Source: Bombella pollinis (GTDB lineage Bacteria > Pseudomonadota > Alphaproteobacteria > Acetobacterales > Acetobacteraceae). Taken from it: a stretch of DNA of 64,000 bases. Positions within the stretch are counted from its first letter, which is position 1. The number at the start of each line of letters is the position of its first letter. The notes beneath the pieces are model-generated. The model was not told where the DNA came from. It searched no databases and saw only the letters and a list, made by a program, of their open reading frames with translations. The position numbers were made by a program, and so were the translations under genes. Below are positions 34,686 through 43,264 of the stretch, piece after piece. The stretch is from contig NZ_JANIDX010000003.1 of assembly GCF_026385485.1 (NCBI RefSeq), forward strand, positions 124,001 through 188,000, given 5' to 3'.

Positions 34686-35690
34686 ATGCGTATCGGAATT
34701 ATTGGGCTAGGCCGTATGGGCGGTAATATTGCCGTCCGCCTGACTCGTAAAGGCCATGATGTCGTTGCGTTTGACCGGACCGCTGCCGTTATCGACCGCA
34801 CCGTTGAGCGTTGCGAGGCAGGGCGTGCGCAGGGGGCTCCTACTTTTGAGAAAATGGTGGAGCTTCTCTCTGGGGAAGAACGCCGCGTGATTTGGGTCAT
34901 GTTGCCAGCGGGGAAGGTCACTGAGGATTGTATCCAAAAGCTTGCCCCTCTCTTGGGGAAGGGTGACATCATCATTGATGGTGGCAATACCTATTACAAA
35001 GAGGATATTCGCCGCGCGAAAGAGCTAGGTGAGCGGGGCATTGATTATATTGATGTCGGCACATCTGGCGGTGTGTGGGGGTTAGAGCGCGGCTATTGCA
35101 TGATGTATGGCGGCGAGAAACATGCTGCTGATTATGTGGACCCGATTCTTGATGCATTGGCACCGGGTGTTGGTGATGTGCCGCGTACGCCAGACCGTGA
35201 AGATGATGGCCGTCACGACCAACGGGCCGAGAAAGGCTATCTTTATTGCGGCCCTGCTGGGGCAGGCCATTTTGTGAAGATGATTCATAACGGCATCGAA
35301 TATGGCATGATGCAGGCCATTGCCGAGGGGTTTGATGTTCTCGCCAGCAAGAACTCTGCCAAATTGCCTGAAGATGAGCGTTATGACCTTCACCTAGCTG
35401 ATATTGCAGAGGTGTGGCGTCGTGGCAGTGTCGTCTCCTCTTGGTTGTTAGACCTCACAGCCGAGGCTCTTGCCCGCTCTTCCGACCTAAGCGAGTTTAG
35501 TGGGGAAGTGCAGGATTCTGGTGAAGGACGCTGGACGATTGAGGCAGCGATTGAGGAGGATGTGCCCGCTCCTGTGATGACAGCGGCCCTCTTTACACGC
35601 TTCCGCTCTCGGACAGGTAATAATTTTGCCGAGAAAGCTCTCTCCGCCATGCGTTACGGCTTTGGTGGGCATGTAGAGCGTAAAAAATAA
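34686..35690 (+). CDS. gnd: 6-phosphogluconate dehydrogenase (decarboxylating), short NAD-type
   Basis: Oxidises 6-phosphogluconate to ribulose-5-phosphate and CO2. At 334 residues this is the short bacterial form, not the 470-residue E. coli type. The nucleotide fold is GLGRMGGN at residues 7-14, and the second strand ends in FDRT; an Asp there usually favours NAD over NADP. Active-site segments DGGNTYYKED, VGTSGGVWGLERGYCMM and GAGHFVKMIHNGIEYG are present. ATG at 34686 lies three bases after the tal-pgi stop, with AGGAG inside the end of that gene. Confidence 0.93.
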   Translation: MRIGIIGLGRMGGNIAVRLTRKGHDVVAFDRTAAVIDRTVERCEAGRAQGAPTFEKMVELLSGEERRVIWVMLPAGKVTEDCIQKLAPLLGKGDIIIDGGNTYYKEDIRRAKELGERGIDYIDVGTSGGVWGLERGYCMMYGGEKHAADYVDPILDALAPGVGDVPRTPDREDDGRHDQRAEKGYLYCGPAGAGHFVKMIHNGIEYGMMQAIAEGFDVLASKNSAKLPEDERYDLHLADIAEVWRRGSVVSSWLLDLTAEALARSSDLSEFSGEVQDSGEGRWTIEAAIEEDVPAPVMTAALFTRFRSRTGNNFAEKALSAMRYGFGGHVERKK

Positions 35691-35762
35691 AAGGCCTGGT
35701 ATAGGGCGTAAGGGGCGGTTGGGGGCATCCGCCCCTAGCCTCCTTTAAGGAGGATGGTCAGG

Positions 35763-36590
35763 ATGAGCGATACAGCCCCCATAATCAAATTGGTGTTGTC
35801 AGATATGGATGGCACCATTCTCGGCCCCGATAAACGCCTTTCCCCCGCGACATGCAAAGCGGTGGAGCAGCTTGCCGCGCATCATGTCCCTGTTGCGCTT
35901 GTAAGTGCGCGTTTGCCTGCGGCGATTCTGCCTTATGTGCGGCAGTTAGGGCTAAAGGGGCCGTGCGCGGGGTTTAATGGGGGGGTGTTCTTTTCCCCTG
36001 ATGGCACAATTTTAAAGAGCTATCGTTTCCCACCCGAGGATGTAACAGCCTTGCTGGCACGGCTTGCGCCCTTGCCGGTAGAGCTATGGTTCCAGACCGA
36101 ACGTGAATGGCTTGTTAGGGATGCAAGTACGGCTTTAGTACAACGCGAGCATAATTTAACAAGCATCACCCCGCGGGAAGTTGCTGAACTTTCCTCACAT
36201 GATGAGGCTGTGAATCGTGTGATGGTATGCTCGGAGGATACGGCCTTAATCGCGCGGTTAGAGGCTGAATTGCCTGCGTCTTTTGGGGGGCGGGCCAGTA
36301 TGTTGCGTTCAGCACCACATAAATTGAACATTACGCCCGCCCTAGCCAATAAGGGTGATGCGGTGAGGGAGCTTGCCCAGCTTTATGGCGTAACCCCGCA
36401 GAATGTAGCGGTTTTGGGTGATGCGCCGAATGATTTACCGATGTTGAGCGTAGCGGGGATGAGCATTGCGATGGGCCAAGCCCCAGAGGGCGTAAAGGCG
36501 CAGGCACGCTATGTGACAAAAACACCTGCTGAAGATGGCTGGGCATATGCGGCAGAGAGGTTCATTATACCCGCAGCCCTATCACAATAG
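35763..36590 (+). CDS. HAD-superfamily sugar phosphatase, Cof type
   Basis: A 275-residue Cof-type phosphatase: motif I LSDMDGTILGP, motif II in VALVSAR, and motif IV VLGDAPNDLPML near residue 225. Such enzymes remove phosphate from sugar phosphates, and its place inside the pentose-phosphate operon suggests a sugar phosphate as substrate; which one is unknown. The ATG at 35763 has GGAGG nine bases upstream; an ATG at 35754 directly abuts that site. It follows gnd by 72 bases that include a GC-rich hairpin (35711-35736) with no U-tract. Confidence 0.85.
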   Translation: MSDTAPIIKLVLSDMDGTILGPDKRLSPATCKAVEQLAAHHVPVALVSARLPAAILPYVRQLGLKGPCAGFNGGVFFSPDGTILKSYRFPPEDVTALLARLAPLPVELWFQTEREWLVRDASTALVQREHNLTSITPREVAELSSHDEAVNRVMVCSEDTALIARLEAELPASFGGRASMLRSAPHKLNITPALANKGDAVRELAQLYGVTPQNVAVLGDAPNDLPMLSVAGMSIAMGQAPEGVKAQARYVTKTPAEDGWAYAAERFIIPAALSQ

Positions 36591-36613
36591 GGTAGTTAGT
36601 GATTCGGAGAGTT

Positions 36614-37360
36614 ATGGGTATGACAACAGATATGCGCTACGCCGTTGTGGATGTGTTGAAGGATGCTGATGCTGTCGCCATGAAAATGGCAGAGCTATTA
36701 ATAGAGACGGTGCGTAATAAGCGGGACGGTAAGGCCCGTATTGCGCTTTCTGGTGGGTCCACCCCTAAAAAGTTATTCTCGATTCTTGCACGTCCAGAGG
36801 TAGCGCAACAAATTGATTGGTCACGCGTAGAGATTTTCTATGGGGATGAGCGTCATGTGCCAGAGGGCCATGAGGATAGCAATCATACGAGTGCTAAGAC
36901 ATTATTGCTCTCCAAAGTAGCGATTCCGGCCGCTCAGATTCATCCTATGCCGACAAAAGGGACCGCCCAAGCTGATGCCGCACAGTATCAAACCGTGTTG
37001 GAACATGCTTATGGCCGTAAGACATTAGAGGCAGGGCATCCCCTTTTTGATATCGTCATGCTGGGCTTAGGGACAGATGGGCATACGGCCTCCCTCTTTC
37101 CCGGTGAGGCTGTTTTACAAGAGAAAACCGCTTGGGTAGGGGTATCCGCCCCCAAAACAGCCCCGCATGAGCGTCTTACCCTGACATACCCAGCCATTGC
37201 CTCTAGCAAGTTAGTGGTCTTTTTGGTGACGGGGGAAAATAAAGTACCAATGTTGGCCCGTTTGCGTCAGGGGGATGGCAGCATCCCATCAGGGTGTATT
37301 GTATCAGAGGGAGAAATCCTCATACTGGCCGACAGTGCTGCTGCTGGAGAGCCTTCATGA
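36614..37360 (+). CDS. pgl: 6-phosphogluconolactonase
   Basis: Hydrolyses 6-phosphogluconolactone to 6-phosphogluconate (Pgl/DevB family). Landmarks: ALSGGSTPKKLFSIL, the FYGDERHVPEGHEDSN segment, and MLGLGTDGHTASLFPG. 248 residues from the ATG at 36614, though the ATG at 36620 has better spacing to GGAG and could be the true start. It overlaps rpiA by four bases. glucose-6-phosphate dehydrogenase, the enzyme that makes its substrate, is not in this window. Confidence 0.92.
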   Translation: MGMTTDMRYAVVDVLKDADAVAMKMAELLIETVRNKRDGKARIALSGGSTPKKLFSILARPEVAQQIDWSRVEIFYGDERHVPEGHEDSNHTSAKTLLLSKVAIPAAQIHPMPTKGTAQADAAQYQTVLEHAYGRKTLEAGHPLFDIVMLGLGTDGHTASLFPGEAVLQEKTAWVGVSAPKTAPHERLTLTYPAIASSKLVVFLVTGENKVPMLARLRQGDGSIPSGCIVSEGEILILADSAAAGEPS

Positions 37361-38043
37361 ACGTTGATGACTGCAAACGTGCCGCTGCTCATTATGCTGC
37401 CAGCCTCGTTGAATCGGGGATGGTTGTTGGGCTTGGCACAGGCAGTACTGCCGCCTTCATGATTGAGCGCTTAGGCGAGCGTGTGGCTGAGGGGCTGGAT
37501 ATTCTAGCCATCCCAACATCTGAGGAATCGGCTGCTTTAGCTCGTGCAGCAGGGATTAAAATCACAACATTTGCAGAGCATTCTGTAGTCGACATCACCA
37601 TTGATGGTGCTGATGAGGTTGAGCGTAAGACGCTACATCTCATCAAGGGGCTAGGGGCGGCTTTGCTGCGTGAGAAGATTGTTGCGCAGGCATCACGGCG
37701 TTTTGTCGTTATTGTCGATGCGACAAAACCGGTGAACCAGCTTGGCGAGCGGGTGCCCGTACCTGTGGAGGTTGTTCCTTTTGGGTATGAGGCAACGGCG
37801 GCCCGTCTGGAAGCCATGGGGGCAAAGATAATCCGCCCCCGCAGGAAGCTTACTGGTGAGCTTCTTACTACCGATAATGGGAATAGAATACTCGATTGTA
37901 CCTTTGGCCCTATTGAGGATGTGCGGGCATTAGCATCCCGCCTTGATGGGATTGTAGGTGTGGTGGAGCATGGACTGTTCCCCAATATGGCAACCGATGT
38001 ACTGGTTGCAACCGAACGGGAGGTTGAACAATGGGCGCCATGA
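37357..38043 (+). CDS. rpiA: Ribose-5-phosphate isomerase A
   Basis: Interconverts ribose-5-phosphate and ribulose-5-phosphate. Family motifs are GLGTGSTAAFMIERL at residues 25-39, TIDGADEVE, the LIKGLGAALLREKI segment and DNGNRILDC near residue 165. 228 residues. ATG at 37357 overlaps the pgl stop (ATGA), giving translational coupling. Confidence 0.95.
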   Translation: MNVDDCKRAAAHYAASLVESGMVVGLGTGSTAAFMIERLGERVAEGLDILAIPTSEESAALARAAGIKITTFAEHSVVDITIDGADEVERKTLHLIKGLGAALLREKIVAQASRRFVVIVDATKPVNQLGERVPVPVEVVPFGYEATAARLEAMGAKIIRPRRKLTGELLTTDNGNRILDCTFGPIEDVRALASRLDGIVGVVEHGLFPNMATDVLVATEREVEQWAP

Positions 38044-38597
38044 CAGAGCAAGAGGCAGCCAAAGCTGCCGCTGGTATCGCTCCGCATTATATTGTGGTGA
38101 TGGGTGTTTCTGGCAACGGTAAGACGACTGTAGCGGAGTTGCTATCTAAGAGTCTTGGATGGCCGTTTCAGGAAGGTGATGACCTTCACCCCAAGGCGAA
38201 TGTGGAGAAGATGCGTTCTGGCCACCCGTTGACCGATGAGGATCGCGCGCCTTGGCTGGAGCTATGCCATGACTGGCTGGCAAAATGTGCCGAGAAGGGA
38301 ACAGGTGCTGTGCTGACCTGCTCCGCGCTGAAGAAGAAATATCGCGAGGCTCTTGCTAAGCATATTCCGGTTCAGTTCGTTTACCTGAAGGTAGACCCGA
38401 AGATTATCGAGGAGCGTTTGCAGCATCGCGTGGGGCATTATATGCCACCTTCCTTGCTGCCAAGCCAGTTGGCTACTCTTGAGGAGCCAACGGATGATGA
38501 GCCTGTTATCCGCGTACCGGGTGATGCTACCCCAGAGGAATTGCGTGACCGCGTGATTGAACGTCTGCGTGTTGTTCCTCCGCCGGAGAACTTCTAA
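38031..38597 (+). CDS. gntK: Gluconokinase
   Basis: Phosphorylates gluconate to 6-phosphogluconate, feeding gnd in the same operon. Walker A GVSGNGKTT (about 25-33), the EGDDLHPKANVEKMRSG substrate loop, LTCSALKKKYRE and GHYMPPSLLPSQLATLEEP are typical of the GntK family. 188 residues. The ATG at 38031 lies inside the rpiA end with GGAGG seven bases upstream; a second ATG at 38040 overlaps the rpiA stop. Gluconate is a main oxidation product of acetic acid bacteria, so this gene ties periplasmic oxidation to the cytosolic pathway. Confidence 0.94.
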   Translation: MGAMTEQEAAKAAAGIAPHYIVVMGVSGNGKTTVAELLSKSLGWPFQEGDDLHPKANVEKMRSGHPLTDEDRAPWLELCHDWLAKCAEKGTGAVLTCSALKKKYREALAKHIPVQFVYLKVDPKIIEERLQHRVGHYMPPSLLPSQLATLEEPTDDEPVIRVPGDATPEELRDRVIERLRVVPPPENF

Positions 38598-38641
38598 CTC
38601 AAGGCCGCTTATGCGGTTTAGGACGTTTTTTTAACGAGATG

Positions 38642-38672
38642 AAATAGCGGGGTTTCGGCCCCGCTATTTTTG
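38642..38672 (+). terminator. Terminator of the pentose-phosphate operon
   Basis: Stem AAATAGCGGGG/CCCCGCTATTTT with a short loop, followed by TTTTTG. A smaller hairpin with a run of seven T lies just before it (about 38605-38632). Together they close the tkt-gntK operon. Confidence 0.88.
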
Positions 38673-38769
38673 TGAGGAAGGGGGATCATTTTATCAAATT
38701 GAGGCTTTGCTATTGTGACGCTAAAACAGTAGGACCGCGTATAAAGAGGGACCGGCTGAGGGACATAAC

Positions 38770-40386
38770 ATGATGACATTAGTAGATTGCCCCATTCCTG
38801 CTCTACAGGGCAGTGTTTTCCCCGGGCAGCCTGAGATCCAAATAAGGCGTAATGTTATTTATGTTCCTCGGGCAGATGGAGGGCGTGATACGGCGTTTGG
38901 TCTTTTCTCGGAGACAGGGCGGCAGATACTCGACCATGCTTTATTTTCCAACTACCCTCAAACTGTAAAAAGCCAAGGTCTCACAACATCTCTTACGACA
39001 TCATCGCACCGGCTGCGCCTTAAAGAGCGTATTATTTACGGTGGTGTTATTGGCAATCATTATGGGCATTTTATTACGGAATGTCTGGGTGTTTTGGTTT
39101 ATTGTTTGCAGAACCCCGACCCAGAGCGGCATATTTTGTTTCATAGTGATATGACCGTGGGGGAGATTTTTGCCACGCCGTGGATGGCAGAGCTTTTCTC
39201 TTATTGCGGTATTAAAGCCGAGCAGATTCTTATCCCGCATTTACCCGTTATTGTGGAGGAGCTGCTCCTCCCCGGGCAGGCTTTTAGCGAGGATGGCTTT
39301 ATATATGAGACTTATGGCAAAATCTGCCGGCAGATAGGCGAACGTGCTCTCCCGCAGGAGATGCGAGAGCGTAAGGTGCAGCCTGTTTATTTAAGCCGTG
39401 CGGCTTTAAAGACGGGATCCCGCCAGTTGGTGAATGAGGATGCGCTCATTAAAGCGTTGGAGCAGCGCGGGGTGAAGATTGTGGTCCCAGAGCAATTAAG
39501 TGTGCGGGAGCAAATCTCTCTTTTTGCGTGTCATCCTATTATTGGTCTTATGGGGTCTGCGTGGCATACGGCCATCTTCACCGATTATGTGCGTGGCGTT
39601 GCTTTATGTTTTGATGACCACGTCTATCGCTCCTTCCCTCTTATGGATGCTGTGCATGATGCGCGTGTCGCTTATGTGCAGGTAAAGCCTAGCGGGCAAA
39701 CGCATGTCCCTTCGCCACATGGCTTTCATGAAGCCTGTATGTTCGAAAAGCCCGAGGATGTCGCTAATGCGCTTTTGGTACGCTTAGCGCAGCTTATGCG
39801 GGAGGAGAAACATCCTCCTGCGCCGCGTGTATCACGCGCGATGCTTCCCACGCCCTCCCTTGGGGAGAGGATTGGTATCTTCAAGCTTTATTCTGGTCTT
39901 GGTGAGCCGGTGATGTTGCATACTGCTTCCGAGATCGTCTCTTGTTGTGGCTCTACAAATCGTTGGCATGTACCTATTCTGGCTCTTATTGTGGGGGATG
40001 TGGCCTTCCTCTGTGCAGAGGATGATTGCTTACCATGCTTGGATATTGTCCATGATGAGCGGGAGCCGCTGCTCTCCTACCGTATCCTCCGGGAGGGAGA
40101 GCGTGTGAGCCTGCAACATCCCAAAACAGGCTTATGGTTAAAGGCTCCGCCCGCCCATATGGGCCTGCCTTTGCATAGTGATGGAACAGAACGTCTTGAT
40201 TGGGAGCAATTCACCCTACAGCCCCATAATGTAACATGGGCGCGCGGGCGGTTGCAGCAGGTTCTTACTTTATTAGGGCATAAATGCCGCTCCGGCACAT
40301 GGGATGAGCAGAGCGCGCATCAAACCGGCCTTGCTGCCGCGTGGCACCGTATGTTCCATGAGGTGGAAGAAACAAGCCGTGATTAA
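38770..40386 (+). CDS. GT61-family glycosyltransferase with extra C-terminal domain
   Basis: Predicted cytosolic glycosyltransferase of the GT61/capsule-biosynthesis-like type: residues 85-330 show GGVIGNHYGHFITECLG, VYLSRAALKTGSRQLVNE and the LMGSAWHTAIF nucleotide-sugar segment. From about residue 365 to 510 a second domain follows that family members usually lack. Its VSLQHPKTGLWLKAP and WEQFTLQP strings resemble a beta-trefoil (fascin- or ricin-like) repeat, which would be a sugar-binding module; that is an inference. 538 residues. It probably acts on surface polysaccharide. Its stop overlaps by four bases the stop of the convergent ATPase gene, with no terminator between them. Confidence 0.75.
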   Translation: MMTLVDCPIPALQGSVFPGQPEIQIRRNVIYVPRADGGRDTAFGLFSETGRQILDHALFSNYPQTVKSQGLTTSLTTSSHRLRLKERIIYGGVIGNHYGHFITECLGVLVYCLQNPDPERHILFHSDMTVGEIFATPWMAELFSYCGIKAEQILIPHLPVIVEELLLPGQAFSEDGFIYETYGKICRQIGERALPQEMRERKVQPVYLSRAALKTGSRQLVNEDALIKALEQRGVKIVVPEQLSVREQISLFACHPIIGLMGSAWHTAIFTDYVRGVALCFDDHVYRSFPLMDAVHDARVAYVQVKPSGQTHVPSPHGFHEACMFEKPEDVANALLVRLAQLMREEKHPPAPRVSRAMLPTPSLGERIGIFKLYSGLGEPVMLHTASEIVSCCGSTNRWHVPILALIVGDVAFLCAEDDCLPCLDIVHDEREPLLSYRILREGERVSLQHPKTGLWLKAPPAHMGLPLHSDGTERLDWEQFTLQPHNVTWARGRLQQVLTLLGHKCRSGTWDEQSAHQTGLAAAWHRMFHEVEETSRD

Positions 40387-41849
40387 AGAGCCGCGGTTTG
40401 CCAGCCCGGCCCAATAATCGCAACACGGCGGTGGCGACCTGTCCCTTGTAAGATGATGGCCTCGCATGTCTCCAGATAAGTGAGTTGCCGCCGGGCGCGT
40501 CCTAAGGAGTGTGTGCCGTAAGCGCGGGCAAGGGCGGCATCATCAGGGCATGGCTTGCCCTCCATCGCAGCCCGGGCGAGGAGGAAATAAACAGGCTGCA
40601 TATCATCCGGTAAGCGTCCGGCCCGTTGTTGAATATCCTGCCATTCTTCGCTCTCAGCTTGCTCGCGCGTTAGGCCGCATCGGATGGTGCTGAGCATGGT
40701 TTGGAAGCGCGCCATAGGCAGTAAATTGCGTGAGAATCCTGCTAAACGCGCCCGCATTTGGAAGTCTTGATACAAGGTAGCAAGCGGGCGATAGGCTGCG
40801 TCTTTATCCTGCCCTGTTTCTGCAACAAGTTGCCAGAGGGTCTCTGGGTCTGGATCGGTGGAGAGGCTGGCTTGCTGTTGTTCCTCTGCGGCACGGTTTG
40901 CACTATAGGCATCAAGTTGGGCGAGGAGGTCCGGCTTGGGGGCAGCAGGCTCTTTACGCGGGCGGGGTGTTGGCTCGGCAACAGGCTCTAAGATGAGGTC
41001 GCGTAATTCCTCCACAGGCATGGAGGGTTGCTCTAAGGGCATAAGGGCTGGGCCGCCTGCATGGCTTGCGGTTTCCACCGGGCCAATCGTGACCCGTTGA
41101 GGCCGGCGGGCGAGTGCGGGGCCGAGGGCCATAAATTGCCCGCGGGCAAGGTCGCGAAAGCTCTCAGCAGCGCGGCGTTCCATCCCTAAGAGGTCCGCGG
41201 CACGGGCCATATCAATATCAAGGAAGGTCCGCCCCATAAGGAAGTTGGAGGCCTCTGCGGCGACATTCTTCGCAAGCTTGGCAAGGCGTTGAGTAGCGAT
41301 AATCCCCGCCATACCGCGCTTACGCCCGCGGCACATGAGGTTGGTCATGGCATTGAGGGAGAGGCGGCGCGCTTCATCAGAGGTATCCCCCCCTGCGATG
41401 GGGGCAAAAAGTTGCGCCTCATCCACAACGACTAAGACGGGATACCAATAAGCGCGTGGGGTATCGAACATTCCACTCAGAAAGGCCCCAACGGAGCGGA
41501 GTTGCCCTTCTGCCTCACTTTGTTCCAGATTCAGCACAACAGAGGCACGATGCATACGCACGCGTTCCCCCGCCGCGCGGAGGCTGGCCTCGGATTGTGT
41601 ATCTGTCTCAATCACGAGATGGTCGTATTTTTCAGCAAGGGTGACGAAGTCCCCCTCTGGGTCGATGATGACTTGCTGGACGAGGGTCGCACTCTGCTCC
41701 AATAACCGGCGGAGGAGGTGGGATTTGCCAGAGCCAGAATTACCCTGCACGAGCAAACGCGTAGCGAGCAATTCGGGGAGGTCAATATGGGCATCCTCAC
41801 CGCGGGAGGTCGTGCCAAGGAGAAGGGGGCCAAACTGTGATGAACTCAT
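40383..41849 (-). CDS. HerA-like ATPase (DUF87 type) with C-terminal extension
   Basis: FtsK/HerA-superfamily ATPase of 488 residues. Walker A QGNSGSGKSHLLRRLL lies near residue 38, Walker B VLVVVDEAQLF near 150, and MCRGRKRGMAGIIATQRL follows with the polar sensor and arginine region. After about residue 290 comes a Pro-rich linker and a helical C-terminal domain (340-488) with a helix-turn-helix-like end (ALARAYGTHSLGRARRQL). HerA proteins translocate DNA, often with NurA nuclease; no nurA is seen here. The ATG overlaps the stop of the flavoprotein gene. Confidence 0.78.
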   Translation of the reverse strand: MSSSQFGPLLLGTTSRGEDAHIDLPELLATRLLVQGNSGSGKSHLLRRLLEQSATLVQQVIIDPEGDFVTLAEKYDHLVIETDTQSEASLRAAGERVRMHRASVVLNLEQSEAEGQLRSVGAFLSGMFDTPRAYWYPVLVVVDEAQLFAPIAGGDTSDEARRLSLNAMTNLMCRGRKRGMAGIIATQRLAKLAKNVAAEASNFLMGRTFLDIDMARAADLLGMERRAAESFRDLARGQFMALGPALARRPQRVTIGPVETASHAGGPALMPLEQPSMPVEELRDLILEPVAEPTPRPRKEPAAPKPDLLAQLDAYSANRAAEEQQQASLSTDPDPETLWQLVAETGQDKDAAYRPLATLYQDFQMRARLAGFSRNLLPMARFQTMLSTIRCGLTREQAESEEWQDIQQRAGRLPDDMQPVYFLLARAAMEGKPCPDDAALARAYGTHSLGRARRQLTYLETCEAIILQGTGRHRRVAIIGPGWQTAAL

Positions 41850-43087
41850 GCAGGTAGTTTACCGGGCAATGCGCTAGAGAGCCAGAGATGAACGCCCTCT
41901 GCGCAAAGATAAGCGGTCGAAAAACACCCTTGGAGCAAATATCCCCCCGTTGGAGCCTCCCAATCAAGCATTTCTCCACAGGCGAATAAGCCGGGCTGAT
42001 GATGGAACATGAGATGCTCATCCAAAGCATCCTGTTTGACCCCACCGGCCGTTGAGATAGCACGGTCTAATGCGGCTGGTGCGGTGAGGGTGAGGGGGAG
42101 ATGCGTAATCGCTTGTGTTAGCTCATCAGGGCTGCGGGCTTCGGGGCAGAGGAGGGTGAGCAGCTCGCGCATGGTGCGGTCTAACCCTAAGGCTTTGCGG
42201 AGCTTATTGCTCCGGCTTTCACGCAGGCGTTGGCGTGCCAAACGCTCCCTTATTGCGTCCGCCTTTAAGGTAGGGCGTAAGGAGAGATGCAGGGTGATAG
42301 GGCGCGGGTGGTTCTGCGCCAGGGCCTCACGCAGAGGGGCCGAGAGGGCATAAAGGGGAGCCCCCTCAAGCCCGCGTTTGGTGATGATGAGGTCCCCACG
42401 TTTGGTCTGGCCTGCAAAGCTGAGCGTAACCCCGCGTAATGTGGCGCCCTCATGCCGGGTGAGGACGTCATCCGGCCAGTCGGGCATAAAGCCACAATTT
42501 GAGGGCGCAAACGGCGTGCAATAAGGGGTTAGGAGGGAGGCCCATTGGCCATCACTGCCCAAGCGGGACCAGCTACTTCCCCCAAGGGCGAGGATAACCG
42601 CCGAGGCAGGCTGCGTTACACCCCCTTTTGGCGTCTGGAAGGTGAGGGTTAGCCCTTCTTGGCCGATGAGTTTATGATGGGGAAAGAGCTGCACCCCTTG
42701 CTGTTGCAGTCGCGCAAGCCATTGGCGCAGAAGGGGTGAGGCTTTAAGAGAGTGCAGGAATACCCGGCCAGAGCTGCCCACAAAACAAGGCGTGCCAAGC
42801 CCCTCAGCCCAATTTTGGAGGTCTGTGGGGGAAAAGGCGCGTAAAGCGGGTTCTAACCAATGGCGCGCGGGGCCATAGCGGGTGAGGAAGGTCTCTAGCG
42901 GCTCGCTATGGGTGAGGTTGAGGCCACTACGCCCTGCCATAAGGAGCTTGCGCCCCGGCCGCGCCATATGGTCGTAAAGATGAACCTGATAGCCGCGCTT
43001 GCTCAATAATTCCGCAGCGAAAAGCCCTGCAGGGCCAGCACCAATAATCGCAATAGGGGCAGTAGGAGCCGTAGCATGATGGCACAT
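41846..43087 (-). CDS. HI0933/YhiN-type flavoprotein
   Basis: FAD-dependent oxidoreductase of the conserved HI0933-like family (TIGR03862 type by motif); the reaction is unknown. FAD fold IAIIGAGPAGLFAAELL near the start, GRKLLMAGRSGLNLTHSE, the ILALGGSSWSRLGSDG loop, TKRGLEGAPLYALS and the closing CGEMLDWEAPTGGYLLQGC are visible. The product is 413 residues from the ATG at 43087; no good ribosome site is seen, and the frame stays open upstream from a TTG at 43183. It is translationally coupled to the HerA-like gene and divergent from panC. Confidence 0.82.
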   Translation of the reverse strand: MCHHATAPTAPIAIIGAGPAGLFAAELLSKRGYQVHLYDHMARPGRKLLMAGRSGLNLTHSEPLETFLTRYGPARHWLEPALRAFSPTDLQNWAEGLGTPCFVGSSGRVFLHSLKASPLLRQWLARLQQQGVQLFPHHKLIGQEGLTLTFQTPKGGVTQPASAVILALGGSSWSRLGSDGQWASLLTPYCTPFAPSNCGFMPDWPDDVLTRHEGATLRGVTLSFAGQTKRGDLIITKRGLEGAPLYALSAPLREALAQNHPRPITLHLSLRPTLKADAIRERLARQRLRESRSNKLRKALGLDRTMRELLTLLCPEARSPDELTQAITHLPLTLTAPAALDRAISTAGGVKQDALDEHLMFHHQPGLFACGEMLDWEAPTGGYLLQGCFSTAYLCAEGVHLWLSSALPGKLPA

Positions 43088-43264
43088 AGAGGGGCGTATC
43101 CGGCGATAATATCGTGTGAGGAGGAGGCTGTAGCTGTTGTTAGCCTGTTCTGTAGCGAGGGGAAAGATGGGCTTTCTATGCAACCCTCTATAGAATCGTC
43201 TTATAAGACAGGATAAGGAGGAGCCTCTAGGCTTATAGGGCCGTTAGATGAAGGGGATGATGAG

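Noticed and set aside
35711..35736. Terminator between gnd and the HAD phosphatase gene
   Set aside because: An 8-base GC stem is present but no U-tract follows, and the downstream genes continue the same pathway.
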